This document shows, piece by piece, positions 29,572 to 41,374 of a DNA stretch of 64,000 nucleotides; within the stretch, counting starts at the first letter, position 1, and each line of letters starts with the position of its first letter. The stretch is from assembly GCF_000234665.1 (NCBI RefSeq), contig NC_018337.1:954222-1018221 (forward strand). The letters are read 5' to 3'. The notes under the pieces were generated by a model. That model was not told the DNA's origin. It saw nothing but the letters and a program-made list of their open reading frames with translations, and did not search any database. A program made the translations under genes and the position numbers. The stretch comes from Leishmania mexicana MHOM/GT/2001/U1103 (lineage: Eukaryota > Euglenozoa > Kinetoplastea > Trypanosomatida > Trypanosomatidae).

Positions 29572-32445
29572 TCCTTTTTCTGCTGTCTCACTCCAGCCTA
29601 CTCCCCGCCCCCTTTCTCTTTCTATCGAGTGCCCGTCCACTTCACACTTCCCTGCGTGTGTGTGCGTGTGCGTGACCATGAGGACGGTGACGGCAGATCA
29701 AGGATGAAAAAGGAGATTTAGGGGACACGCACACGGACACATACGCATACACATATACAACAGCAACAACGAGAATCGCTAGCTGCTGTCGCTGGGTGTG
29801 CGGGTGTGCGGTTGTCTCCTTTTGTGACTCGCCCTCGTCGTCGTTTCTCTTCGCTGCTGTATGCCGATGACGACCCATGCGAGCTTGTTCCTTTTCAATC
29901 CCTCCTCCCCACAGGCCGGTCTGACCCCTCTTACATTGTTTCCTTGTCTTTACAGCTTTTTTTTTGTGGTCCTTTTCCTTTTTTCGAGTTGGTCCCCGTC
30001 GTGGGTCACCAGGCCGCTGCACCTCTCCCTCCCTCAATGCGGGTGTTGTTGTTGTGTGTGTGTGTGTGTCTGTGTGTCCGCAACGACATCAAAGCATGTC
30101 AAAAGGGAAGAAAAAAGCCGTTGAAACGACGAGACGAAAAGCCTGCCGCTGCCGCGCCTTTGAGTTAGTGCTGTCCAATCTTCTGCTGGGAGATGCGTGT
30201 GTGTCTTGCGTCACAAGCACGTTTGTGTTTCCGTTCTAGGTTGTCTTACTCTTTTCCGCCTTTTCTGAAAAGCACGGCAACGGCGGAGGCGGTGTGCGAT
30301 GGGTATGGGCGTTGACGGGGTTGGGGAAGGGCTATGTGATTGCGAGCATGCCGTCTTAATCCAACTACGCAGCCGCGGGCTCCCCGTTTTTTTGCCTTCC
30401 TTTTTTTAACCATCACTGAGTACGCATAGACAGGCCACACACCCACACCCACACACAAACCTATTTTCAAGCATACCCGGACTCTTCTCCCTGCTTGCTC
30501 GCCAGGGCAAGGGAATACCGAAGAAAATGGGGCGGGTGTGTGGGCGGGGAGGGAAGGGCTGAAAGAAAGAGTGGGGGAGCCAATTTACCGCTGGCCGCCA
30601 CACCTTACATGAGCAAGCTGTATGCGGGCGTATGCGTTGGCGGTGCCCTGCAAATATGCGTTAGCATGCCTTCTTTTCCTCCTCTCTGTCTCTTTCCTGA
30701 TTGCCCCTTCCCTCCTCCGGGCTGGATTTTTTTGGGCGAGCTGGGAGGCTCTTCAGGTGATCATCATCACGGCTTGACGGAGGCGACGTAGTAAATGGTA
30801 CCTGCTCTTCTTTTCTTCCCCTTTTCGTTGTATGTGGGTCATGTTCCGCCGCATTTGTTTTCGGGGGGGGATTCTCTTTGGCTTTCAAGTTTTTTTTCCC
30901 CTTCACCAGTTGCTTCCCTCACTGAATGCGTGCGTTGCTGATGCTCTGTCTGCCACCGTTAGCTTGTATTTACTCACTCCTCTGGTTTAGTGTTCTGCAT
31001 CATTTAGTGCCACGTGTGCCGCAAGCATTCTTCTGTGTCTGTCTGTCTTCCTCTCCCTGTGTGTGTGTGCCGCGTTGTGTGTTGGTATTCTTGTTGGGTT
31101 AGGGAGAGGTTTCCGCTCCTCGTTCAATAGTGAACTCATTTTCCTTTGTGTGTCGTTTTCCCCCTTTTCTCTCTCTTCGTGTTCTGTTGGCTCGTCTCCG
31201 CTCGCACATGGAGGAAAACAGGACAGCAACACGCGCGCACATATGGACCAACTCCTTTTTTGCGTTGTTGTCGTCGTCTTGCCTTTACGGATCTGCACGT
31301 CCTTTCCTCCCTCCGTTTCTTGTTTAGCCTTTTTTTTCAAGTAGGGAGGTTCAAACAGTCGCGTGGCAGATGAACATACACACACACTTGCCAGGACACG
31401 CAAAGGAGGAGGGAAAACCACAAAGCAGCGGCACTATTTAGCCCACGAACGCAAGAATGCCCAGACTGCCGTCACACCTTCGACTTTGTGTTGGGTATCC
31501 CTAGAATGTACGGGAAAGACGTTGCAGATGTGTTTGTGTGTGTCGGGTGCGGGGTAGTGGTGGTGATGTGGAGGCGCTGGTGATCGTTTTTTTGTTTTGA
31601 GTTGTTTCTTCTCATTCACTCGTGAGCTGACTGTTGGTGTCATCATCCTTTACTTTGGCGTGCTTGCGAAAGGGCGGACGAGCTGCTGCGGCATACGCGG
31701 GGAAACCCTTCACTGCCCCGAAAAGATAATACCAATCGACATCATGCGGCTGAAGAGCGAATACGACGACAAGAAGTACACACACACACACTCGTGTGTA
31801 GCGGGGGGGGAGTATCATACGGACGGTAAACCCGTCGAGCAACGGGACGCTTCCAATTGTGAGAAGAAGGTACTGGAGGATGGAAGGAGTTGGAAAGGTT
31901 ACTCGGGAGCGGATGGCTCTGTTTGCGCGTTTCTTGCGTGCACGTCCTGCCTGTTCCCCCATTCTCGCCCCTTTTTATCTCCCCAAGTACTGGGGACTTC
32001 TCTCTTCCACGCGTCTTGTATGGTGCTTCCTCCTTGCTTGCCGTGCGTGCTGCACCGTACCTTTCAGGCGTCTCTGACGACGGCCGTGTATGCGCATCCC
32101 TGCTCTTCTTTTCCTCGTTTATTTCTGTACCTGTTTGTGCCCACCGCTTTGGTTGTCTTCTGCATTCTTCGCAAACCCGCACGGCTGGTTGGTCGGTGTG
32201 CCCCATACCCGTGTCTCACCTCCTCTACCCGTCCTACATGTCGGTTTGATCCACCCTTTATCATCGTCCACATACGCGCCCTGTCCCCCTACTCGTGGAC
32301 GGTTTTCACAAAAAAAGAATTAGCCTTCCTTCTCATCTGCGTTTTCGAAACGGTTTCGTCTCTCGCATCGCAATACAAACTGCCTTACTCTGCCCTGCAT
32401 TTTTCCCCTTTTTACCCTCGCAACAGGAAAACCCGCTACGCAGCA
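29572..32445 (+). other. Intergenic/UTR DNA, 2.9 kb
   Basis: Pyrimidine-rich spacer with (GT)n runs near 30048-30078, T runs at 29957-29966 and 31327-31334, and a G run near 31803-31810. Frames such as 31597-32445 are open only by chance: they run into the Alba gene in phase but lack an ATG-led, protein-like start. No separate gene is supported. Confidence 0.6.
32400..32426 (+). promoter_or_regulatory. Candidate spliced-leader acceptor for the Alba gene
   Basis: A tract at 32400-32419 (tttttcccctttttaccctc) is followed by the first AG at 32425-32426. This predicts a 19-nt 5' UTR and fixes the start at the ATG at 32446 rather than further upstream in the open frame. Confidence 0.6.
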
Positions 32446-33063
32446 ATGCCGCCGCGTCCGTCCCGTGATGAATACCGCCGCGTCCGCGAGGGCCGCGAGA
32501 ATCGCGACCGCCCCGAAGGCGCTGAGAACGAGGTGCGTGTGACTGCTACCCATGGCCAGCACAGCTACATCTCGTACGTCATCGCCGTGCTGAACGGTGA
32601 GGACGGCAAGATGCGCAACGACACGGTAAAGATCAGCGGCATGGGCGGCGCCATCTACAACGCCGTCAACATCGCCGAAATTGTGAAGCGCCGCATTGCT
32701 GGCCTGCACCAGGTCACTGAGCTGGGCTCTGAGCTGGTCCGCGACGAGTATGAGCCGATCGACCGCACCCGGAACCCGGAGAACGTCGTGGTGGAGCGCA
32801 AGGTTTCCACAATCCTCATCACGTTGTCCCGTAACTGCTTGGACAAGTCCAACCCTGGTTATCAGGAGCCGATCCCGGATAGCGAGGTGACGGAGCAGGA
32901 GAGGCGCGACCCCAATATAAGCCGTCGCGGCGGTCGTGGTGGCAGCCGCGGTGGCCGTGGTGGCAGCCGTGGTGGTCGTGGTGGCAGCCGTGGTGGTCGT
33001 GGCGGAGGCCGTGGTGGCCGCGGGGTAGGGGCCATCGATCGCCGCGATGACCGCGAGAACTAG
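32446..33063 (+). CDS. ALBA3: Alba-domain RNA-binding protein with RGG tail (ALBA3/4 type), 205 aa
   Basis: The protein begins MPPRPSRDEYRRVREG. Residues about 28-140 are the Alba fold: a first beta strand (EVRVTATHGQ), a conserved helix with KISGMGGAIYNAVNIAEIVKR, and a beta hairpin ending VSTILITLSR. Residues about 160-193 hold nine RGG motifs, and the tail is charged. Alba proteins with RGG tails in Leishmania and T. brucei bind mRNA 3' UTRs, associate with ribosomes and stress granules, and influence stage-specific expression. T. brucei carries a tandem ALBA3/ALBA4 pair at the matching locus; here I see a single copy. The frame is open upstream to 31597, but that part is UTR low complexity. 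The symbol is given by analogy; ALBA4 naming is equally possible. Confidence 0.93.
   Translation: MPPRPSRDEYRRVREGRENRDRPEGAENEVRVTATHGQHSYISYVIAVLNGEDGKMRNDTVKISGMGGAIYNAVNIAEIVKRRIAGLHQVTELGSELVRDEYEPIDRTRNPENVVVERKVSTILITLSRNCLDKSNPGYQEPIPDSEVTEQERRDPNISRRGGRGGSRGGRGGSRGGRGGSRGGRGGGRGGRGVGAIDRRDDREN
32923..33024 (+). repeat. RGG-box coding repeat
   Basis: A degenerate 21-bp periodic stretch encodes repeated RGGRGGS units, nine RGG motifs in all. RGG boxes bind RNA and are typical arginine-methylation targets. The tract is prone to copy-number change. Confidence 0.9.
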
Positions 33064-36000
33064 AAGCGCTGGTAAAGAAAATAGCAGGAATCGGGGGAGG
33101 GGGGTTGGTTGGCTATTTCCTGGCGTGCATCTGGGTGGCGCGTGAGTGTTCCTGCCAGCTTTAGGGCTGTCCATGCCTGCCTTCGTCACATCCCTGCCCT
33201 TGCAGCTGCACCATCGTTGCATGTGTGGGTTGCTCATGGTGTGGGCCCTCAGATTGGTGATGCTGTGGGCGGACACTACACGAGAAAAAAACCACGCCGA
33301 AGCAAAAATCAAACAGACGCGAGACTCAAGAGTGAGATAGATGATGAGGTGTATTAGCGCGCTTGTTTTATGCGGTTTTCTTTTTTTTTTCACACACATA
33401 CCGTAGTTGTACCACTCCCCTTCGTGCCTCACCCACTTTGCCTTTCTTTGTTTTCGGTGTGCTGGTGTTGGTGGTATTGCGCCGCGGTGCTTCGGCTCGC
33501 GGTGTGGTGATCGCAGCAGCGCCTAGCTCGATCTACTTGTATCTATCTTGCTTCCGTATCAATGTATGTCTTGGCGTGTGCAGGCGCAAGTCACCCGAAA
33601 CGAGGCGAAATGAGCGCGGAATCCAAGATGACGGAAAGCAAAAGAGGGGTGATGCCGCGTGGGGTTTACGGCGTGCGCGCGAGTGACGAGAGAAAAAAAA
33701 CGAGGGGATTGAGGCAGAGGAGGAGGCGGGGGAGGGGACCGAAGGAACAAAGGGGCAAAAGGGCCGCTTGTTTTTTTCCCCTGCCTCTGCCTCCGCCCCC
33801 CCTTCTCTGCCTCTCCGACTTCGCCATCTCCGTGCGCGTTTTTGTTCTCCCTCTCCTGCGCACATCTGTCGTTTCTTTTGATGTGTTTTGTTGCGGCTTG
33901 GTTCTTTGTTTTCGTTCTTTCTTGGTGTTTTGACGATTTTTTTGATTTTTTTTGATGTTGAGGGGAATGGGTGACGACCCTCTTCGTGTAGTGGTTGGAC
34001 TGTCTCTCTCCACAGTGGCTATGCAGTCCGTTTTCTTTCGGTAGTATGCACAAACGCGTGTGTGGAGCCCGGTGAAAGCCTCACACTTTCAAAATCAAGA
34101 ACACACACACACACACCCACACGCACACGCACACACCATGAGCAACGTGACGTCGTTCACCCTCTAACCCTCTTTTCTATTCTCTTTTCTTTTTCTGTGT
34201 TTGGTTGTTTCTTCTCTCTCTGTCCCCCTTTTTTCGTTTCTCTCTTCCTCTTCTCGTCAGACAACAGTGAAGAACACACACACACACACAGAAAATATAT
34301 ACAAAAAAGAGGAACAGGCTGTACGTGTATCTTTTCAAAGTCCCCCGAAACCCTCTCTGCGTCCCGGCGATAGTAACTCTGAGGCAAACGTAAACAAGAA
34401 ACCAACGAAAAAAAAAAGAGCGCAGACGAAAACCCTTCCGTTTCCATCCTCTCTTCTTTTCTCGGTCGGGACGTCTCCTTGTCATGTTTGCCGTGCCATT
34501 TTGGAGTGGTGCTCCTTTCCACGTTTTTTTTTCGTTCCCACTCGTTGCTCCTTCCTCGTCCTCCTTCTTGTCGCCCTCCTCGTCCCCCCTCCCTCCTCGT
34601 CCTCCGTCCTCCTCGTCGCCCTCCGTCCCACCTCCTTGGCTGTTTCGATGAACCACAACAGGGGGAAAACAAATAAGAAATGCGTGCGAAATAGAGGCGA
34701 GAATGGGAGAAGAAGCGGCAGGACGGGGAGGGAATGGCCACAAAACAATTTATTATTATTATTTTACTGGGTAGGGGAGAACGGCGAAAAGCAGACGAGT
34801 GGGTACTTCGTTTTCGATTTCTGGAGAGAGGGCTTTGCATAGAGGCTTGCGAAACGGAAAAGAGAGGGAGCAAAGGGTGAAGGGAGGGAGGGAGAAAATG
34901 GATGTCGGGTGACAAAGCCCTCGAAAACCCGCCACGTACAAAGAACAACAACAGCAAAAAAAAGAAGAGAATCAATCTCTCTCCCATCACTTGTGAACGG
35001 ACATGAACATAAATTCACACAATCGCTCTTCCAGCACCAGCCCTCCTCCTCCTCCTCCCCCCATCCATCGACCACTTACTCAAGAGTGAAACTAGCAAAG
35101 AACAAAGAGCTTCTCTGCCCCACCCCCTTTTTTCCCCTTTTCCCCGACGCCATCCGTGCAGACGGCATTTTGTTTGGCTCTCTTTCTCTCCACCCTGTTT
35201 AATGAAGCACTTTTTCCCCTCTTTTCTTTTTCTTCTCTCTCCCCGTTCAGTTAGGTTTCCTTTCCCTCTCAACTATTACGCGCCACCACCAGCATTATTA
35301 CCTCTCTTTAATTTGACCCGTCTCTCTCTCTCTCCATCAGCCCATCTCTTGCCATTCTCGTTGTTTCGTTTTTTTTTGTTTTCTTTGTTGTTGTTCTCTC
35401 GGGCGTGTGCCGTGAGCCCGCTCATCATCGCGTCTTTTCCGCACAGCCTTGTATGCATGTCTCACGCAGCATGTGAAAAAAAAGGACGAGGCACCGCGGT
35501 GAGGGGACAGCGGGGCCGTCGCGCTCTCCCTGTAACAACAAAGAAACAAATAAAAAACAAAAAACAAAACAAACAACAGGAGAAGCTCAGGCATAAAAAA
35601 AGGGGATGTGAGGAGGACGCAGAGGAAAACGAAAACGCAAGAAAAAAAAGAAAGAAAAAAGAGGAAAAGAAGGCGAAGAAAGAATCGAACAAAAACAGGA
35701 ATGCACCCACACCACCCACACACCCACTCACCCACCCACCCACACACACACACACACCGGCACATACACGCGCGCGCGTACTATTTTCGTTTGATGCTCT
35801 TTTTTTGCGTGGAAGAAAGAAAGACACCATCTCACACATGACGAAAAAAAACAAACAACAGCAAAAAACAAGCAGACCAAGCGTACACGTGGAAGAGGGG
35901 GAGGGGTAGACGACGCGCGAGAAAAGAGCAAAAGAGGCGCATAACGGAAACTAATATATATATATATGATGCGTGCATGCGTCTATATATGTGTGTGTGT

Positions 36001-38943
36001 GTGTGTCTGTCCCTCCCTCACTTCGCTGTTTGTTAGCTCGACTGTGCTTCACCTTTTCCCCCTTTCTCTCTCGATCTCTTTCTTTCGTGTATTGTACAAG
36101 GGAGATGTAGGATGGATGATACAGCACGCATATGCAGCGGTGAGAGTGACATTGGCTGAAACTGCGCAGGAGCGCGAGGAAAGAATACGTTGCTCTTCTC
36201 TCTTTGTGTCTCCGTTACTCCGCGTCCCGTTGCTGTTATCACCCCGAATCGCACTATCATTTTTCGCTCACTTCCTCGACTTGCCCTTACGCTTTGTTTC
36301 TCACTGTGCTCGTCGGTGTGTTTCGTGCCTCCGTTTTTTTTTCTTTTCGGGTTCTCTCTGCCTACTGTGTCCACTGCTGGTGTTGCCTCTTTTTCTTTTT
36401 CCCTTCGGTCCTCCATCTCCATTCACGCTTTCGTTTCTCTTCCCTCACTGACGCAAGCACACGTTATGTGCTTGTCATCGCTATAAAAAAAGAGAGCGAG
36501 GGATAACCGTGACGGCTGGGTATATGTACGGGAGGCGAGGACACGCGTGGCGCAGACAGCAAGAGAACGAAACAGAAAAGGAAAACAACAACACAGGCAG
36601 AGGGCATTGCTAGGGTTCTCGAAGACCATAGCCAACCTGAACGCACTGTCGCCGCCGCTGCCGCAACGACAAGAAGACGCACAAACCCTCTGAAAAGTGT
36701 TTTTTTTTCAATCTTCTTTTTTCATTTTTTTTTCACCTTTTGTTGGCGTTCTTCAAGTGCGATTGACGACGACGACCGAACAACAGGGAGGAGCGAGGAA
36801 AAGACAAGGAATGTACGAAGTGTTTTTTTTGTTTTTCTTCGCTGTAGGGAAAAGGAAAAGACCGAACCATCGAGGAAAGAAGAAACGGAAGAAAAAAACA
36901 ACAGAGAGAAGCTCCTCCCCTTCCCTCCGCCTTCCCACCGCCCCCCCCCCAAAAAAAAAAAAGAAACAGATAAATGCCATATATCGAAAAAAAAATGGAG
37001 AGGAGCGAAGAACATGGTGCACGGAAGAAAACAAAATCAAGCCGACCCATCTTCTTCCCCTTCCCCCTGTTCACCAGGAGAAGAAAGCGAAACACGAAAA
37101 AAAAAGCACACCCACACGAACACATATGCGCAGACAGATCCTCAAGTTCGACGTTTTCGATCAAGGGAAGTGCGTTGTTCCTGAGCGGCGTCCCGCAGTG
37201 ACAATGACAGTAAAGAAAGAAGATGAGGCTCAATATGGTAAGAGAACAATTTGAATGCACAAAAGGGCCACTGCACAACTGAAAAAAAGGTGGGAAAAAA
37301 CCATATGCACAGAGAGAAGTCTGGTGCCCGGTGAAGCGAAAGCAAGAAAAAAAAAGGATCTTCCACGCTCCTTTTTCTTTTTTTTCCCTTCTCGCGCTTT
37401 TACTTTGTGTTTATTTTTTTTTTCCACTTTTGTGTGCGTTGCTTTTCTTTTTTTGGCTGCTGCTGCTACCAGTGCGATTTTTTTTTTCTTTCCACTTTTG
37501 TTTCTCCTTCGTTATCTTTCTTTTTTTGTGTATGTGTGTTCGGGTGATGCAGCTGTGTTGTCGTCTCTGTTGGAACTGCTGTTGTGTGCGTGCGTGCTTT
37601 TTTTTTACCGTTCTACTATCTGAATCCATCCCCCTTCCCTCCCCCATGCAACGCCCTCTCCTCTCCTTGTGTCGTCCATATTATGGTTCCTTGTTCGCTC
37701 TCGGGGTTTTTTCTCTTCGCTTTCTTTTTTGCTAAATCGCTCACTAAAAAAATGACGTGAAGCTCTGTGTGTTCGGTCGCACGCTTTTGTGGCTACGAGG
37801 ACATCGAAGACACGCACTTCGCCGCAAACGGACTTGTCGCCTGCGGTGTTTTACCAAGGGTGAGACTATGAACGAGGGACGCATCGCCCAACGGCGATGA
37901 TTTTCTCTGCCTTCTCTATCTTTGCTTATTCTGCAGACCGGAGATGGTGACGTTGCTACTGAGGGGAGGGGGGGGGGCAGGCGCTGCCTTCTGCGCGCAT
38001 CTTTCTTTCTCCGCCACGGCAAGCACTTCTGCGCTTCGACCGAATGCGAAATATGAGGCGTTGGCAAGCACGACGTCACGATGTCGAGCAGGCATGCATC
38101 TTCCCGCTATCTCCACCGCAAGTGCGGGCGGCGCAGGAGATACCACGTACGCATTATCCCTACATTGTTCCACCGGTCTCTCTCTCTCTCTCCTTGTCTC
38201 GCACTTTCTGCTTACTCCAACCGATTTTGACGACTGGTGCCGTCTGGTGTCTCTTTCTGGTGTGCACCGTTATTACCCACTTTGTGCCTCCCCCCCCGTT
38301 GTAGCGTGCCTGAGAAGAACGCGCGGCGCCTAGGTGCAGAGGGAGCCGGTTCGTGTAAGAGAGGTTGTCACAGAATACTCTCCCACCGACTGTTGCTACT
38401 TCGTGCTCCAGGAGACTTTCATTCACCAACACGCTCACAAGAGGCAAGACTTCACGACCATCTCGTTGGCGCTGCCGTCTCCACCGCCTCGCCTCGCCCT
38501 ATTTGCCTTCTCTTCACATGCTCTCCCCCTTTTTTACATACACGCATACGTCTTCTCGGAACGCGTATTGTACGTTATCGTGGTTTGCCTCTCGCATGGG
38601 TCACGCTTTATTGGCGATACACATGTATATATACATGTGTATGTAGACGTATGTGTATTGGGGGGTTTTCGCTGTGTCTTTCCTTATCTCCTCTTGTTGA
38701 GGCTGCATTTTATTTGGCCCACACCCTCTCCGCCGGTGCTTCCTTCTCCCCTCTCCCCTCTCCCCTCTCCCCTCTCCCCTCTCCCCTCTCCCCTCTCCCC
38801 TCTCCCCTCTTGTCGCCATCAAGACGCGAACAGGCAGGTAAAAGGTGGGTGCGGCATCTCCTTTTCTGTGTCGTTTCTCTTCTTGTTGCCGGTGGTGTGT
38901 GCATCGTGTTCGCTCTCGACGTCTTGTCACCCCGCGGGGCATC
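33064..38943 (+). other. Long intergenic/UTR DNA, 5.9 kb
   Basis: This is the longest plus-side spacer. It alternates pyrimidine-rich blocks (33360-33480, 35200-35400, 36180-36450, 37360-37620) with A/G-rich blocks (34380-34430, 35530-35720, 36830-37130). It also carries CA runs at about 34103-34118, 34277-34291 and 35741-35757, an AT run at 35954-35967 and a GT run at 35991-36006. Frames up to 277 codons exist on both strands but are homopolymeric in character. Bases 37930-38340 are less repetitive yet yield only short frames with no recognisable product. No gene is supported, though an unrecognised non-coding RNA cannot be excluded. Confidence 0.55.
38745..38810 (+). repeat. TCTCCCC heptamer tandem repeat, 9.4 copies; polypyrimidine tract of the AP-3 mu gene
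   Basis: Nine perfect TCTCCCC units run from 38745 to 38807, with three further bases of a tenth. The first AG after it is at 38822-38823, predicting a 120-nt 5' UTR for the gene starting at 38944. The repeat thus probably doubles as the trans-splicing polypyrimidine tract. Confidence 0.85.
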
Positions 38944-40350
38944 ATGCTGTCATGTATTTTTTTGCTTAATGAGCATGGCGAGGTGATGGTGGAGCTGCAA
39001 TTTAGTGAGCGAATCCCGCGCTCAACGTTGGAGGGATTCTGGTCCACCTATATGGCGCCATCGAAGGGAGGCAGGGAGGCGCCCGCGGCCATCGTCGCCT
39101 ACGGCGGCACCGTGTTCTCGCACATCCACCGCAATAACGTGTTTCTCGTCGGCACACACCCTTCGGACGATACGGCGCTGGTGGTGATTGAGCAGCTCTG
39201 CCTCGTAGCCCGCGTTCTCACAGCATACCTGAGCGAGATGACGGAGAACACCATTCGAGAAAACTTCTCTACCGTCTATCAGCTACTACAGGAGATGTTT
39301 GATTACGGCTACCCCCTTACCACCGAGCTCTGCGGACTGGAGGAGCTGGTGCCGCGGCCGACGCTCGAGAACCGTGTGCGCACTATGCTGGACACGCCGC
39401 TCGTGAGCAAGGTGATGCCAGTTGGCAGCCGCACTGCCATTGGGGTTGGCAGCCGGCAGGCATCCAGCGTATTCGGTGGTGTGCCATGGCGGGACCCGGA
39501 GACGCGTCACAGCACGAATGAAATACTCTTTGACGTGGTGGAGTCGCTGGACTACTTACTGGACAGCGAGGGCCGCTGCGTCAGGGCTGCTGTGCAGGGG
39601 AGCATCGAGGTGAATTGCCGGCTGAGCGGCATGCCTGAGGTGGTGCTGCGCCTGCGCGATGTCGATGCCGTGGTGGACGACGTGGCTTTTCATCGATGCG
39701 TCCGTCTGGACCGCTATGAGCACGATCGCACGCTCTGCTTCATTCCCCCCGACGGCAAGTTCACGCTAATGAAATACACCTGCAAGTCTTCCCTGTCGAT
39801 GCCGCTTCCACCGTTCTATGTGACCCCGCAGGTCACTTTCAACGCCACGGGTGGCCGCTTCCATTGCATGGCAGGCATCCGCGGTGGCGGAGCGGGCTTC
39901 TCTTCCGTGGCAGAGAAGGACAAGGATGTGCAGCGGCTGTCAGTGCGCCTCCTGCTGCCGCCAAACACGTCATCGCTCACAGTGACGAACTGCTCGAGCG
40001 GCACGGCCGTTTTCGACCGCTCCAAGGCGACGCTCACATGGAGCGTGGGCAACTTGACGCATTCCGCAACACCGTCCCTCGGCGGCGAGTTCTTATTGGT
40101 GCCGGAAGGTGGTGATAGCAGTGACGAGCGGGGGCGTGACAATGCGGCGCCATCGGGGTCGCTGCGGGCAACAACCCGTGGGGCCGGAGTTGGAAACGCC
40201 ACCATGGCCGCCGTGTCGTTCCAGCTGCCGAACCGAATCATGAGTAGCCTTCGCGTAGATTCGGTTCAGGTTTTGAATGAGATCGGCAAGCCGTACAAGG
40301 GTCTGAAGTATCTAACGCAGTCTTGCAACTACTTCATCCGGGGCGCCTGA
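38944..40350 (+). CDS. AP-3 complex mu subunit (mu-adaptin 3), 468 aa
   Basis: The frame is open from a GTG at 38845, but the conserved protein begins at the ATG at 38944 (MLSCIFLLNEHGEV), the usual mu-adaptin N-terminus. Residues about 1-140 are the longin-like domain. The mu homology domain begins near residue 180 with VPWRDPETRHSTNEILFDVV and continues with SGMPEVVLRLRDVDAVVDD and FIPPDGKFTLMKY. These features resemble AP-3 mu more than AP-1 or AP-2 mu: the VPWR lead-in, the SGMP motif and the LDD-like/F-H-R-C-V-R-L pattern. The protein ends at YKGLKYLTQSCNYFIRG, also typical. AP-3 sorts cargo at endosomes, in Leishmania notably towards acidocalcisomes. A Gly/Ser-rich insertion near residues 390-420 is extra compared with most mu chains. 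No membrane segment, as expected. Confidence 0.93.
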   Translation: MLSCIFLLNEHGEVMVELQFSERIPRSTLEGFWSTYMAPSKGGREAPAAIVAYGGTVFSHIHRNNVFLVGTHPSDDTALVVIEQLCLVARVLTAYLSEMTENTIRENFSTVYQLLQEMFDYGYPLTTELCGLEELVPRPTLENRVRTMLDTPLVSKVMPVGSRTAIGVGSRQASSVFGGVPWRDPETRHSTNEILFDVVESLDYLLDSEGRCVRAAVQGSIEVNCRLSGMPEVVLRLRDVDAVVDDVAFHRCVRLDRYEHDRTLCFIPPDGKFTLMKYTCKSSLSMPLPPFYVTPQVTFNATGGRFHCMAGIRGGGAGFSSVAEKDKDVQRLSVRLLLPPNTSSLTVTNCSSGTAVFDRSKATLTWSVGNLTHSATPSLGGEFLLVPEGGDSSDERGRDNAAPSGSLRATTRGAGVGNATMAAVSFQLPNRIMSSLRVDSVQVLNEIGKPYKGLKYLTQSCNYFIRGA

Positions 40351-41374
40351 TGCACATGCAAGGCCCAACGCATCCCTCCAAGCGTGTTCAGGATATCCGT
40401 GTGCGTCCGCGCATCATCCTCTGTTTGGCGTCACCTCCTCTCGCACTTGAGTTGTATCAGCTCACTTGCTTCGCTAGCGCGTGTGCTTGCGTGCTCCTCG
40501 TAAGCTCCCCGCTTCTCACTCTCGTCCCTTCCACACAATACACGCGCTTGTACTAGCCCATACATAACCACGCCACAAGCAAAACCACAGCAAACAGGGA
40601 CAGCCGTGCGAAGCGCGTGGCCGCTGCGACTCGGAGGCGTCCCTCACCTTTCCCCCTTCTTCATTTTTGTTCGCTTTCGCGTGTTGTCGGTTACCGAGTG
40701 CCACGAGGAGGCGTTGCTGGACCTCCGATGATCACATACAACGCGGACCTAAGACCCTGCTAAAGACGACAGCGGGGGCCCTCCACACTAACCTACTATG
40801 TCCTGTGAGTGCCGCGGTCCAAGTGCGCACGCCCGGGACACGTAAGGCGACTCAAAGCTGTTCGTGAACGCTTCTGCAGTCGATGCATTCACACTGCAAG
40901 CCCCTGCATGTGTCTCGTTGAAAGCACGCCAGCTGCGCCTACCGTTCGTTGCTTGCCCACTGTCCCGCTCTTCCTCGATAGAAGGCCGCATCGACTACCT
41001 ACCTCCTCCCTCCCCCTCCTCCGCGCCTCGCTGCTGCCCCTTCGCTTTTTTGTTTCGTCTCCTTGCGGCAGTGCCGCTTCGTCCACACCGGCGATACCAC
41101 ATTGGGTCTGTTGGCCCCGTTTGACTCACATACACACAATCATATTCCACACTCAATCGCGCACGCCCCCCAGGTGTCTCTCACGCGCTAGCCGATTGCT
41201 CTCTATCGTGGCTGATCCGCTACCTCTGCCCCTCCCCTTTTCTTTTTTCGCACCTCCTCGCACATCGCCTCTGCTTTTCCGTCACTAAGCGCTGGCGCTA
41301 CTGCATAGGCGCACTTCCATACCCTATCCGCTCGAGAAGCGAGAACTGCGAAGCCCAAAAGCAGCCAAAAAAAA
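40351..41374 (+). other. Intergenic/UTR DNA, 1.0 kb
   Basis: Contains the end of the AP-3 mu transcript and the start of the acyl-CoA binding protein transcript. It is C/T-rich towards 41160-41285. No gene is seen. Confidence 0.6.
41224..41289 (+). promoter_or_regulatory. Candidate spliced-leader acceptor for the ACBP gene
   Basis: An extended C/T tract (41224-41280) with little interruption is followed by the first AG at 41288-41289. This gives a 5' UTR of about 85 nt. Confidence 0.5.

Noticed and set aside
31597..32445. N-terminal extension of the Alba protein by 283 codons
   Set aside because: The extra part is low-complexity UTR translation, there is a strong acceptor at 32425-32426, and Alba proteins start close to the domain.
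35202..35909. 235-codon frame in the Alba-AP3 spacer, and similar frames at 34157-34990 and 12040-12915
   Set aside because: Sequence is homopolymer-driven (runs of Phe, Lys or Arg), with no domain and no acceptor arrangement.
37916..38173. Minus-strand 85-codon frame in a less repetitive patch
   Set aside because: Wrong strand for the unit and no supporting features; the overlapping plus frame is equally uninformative.
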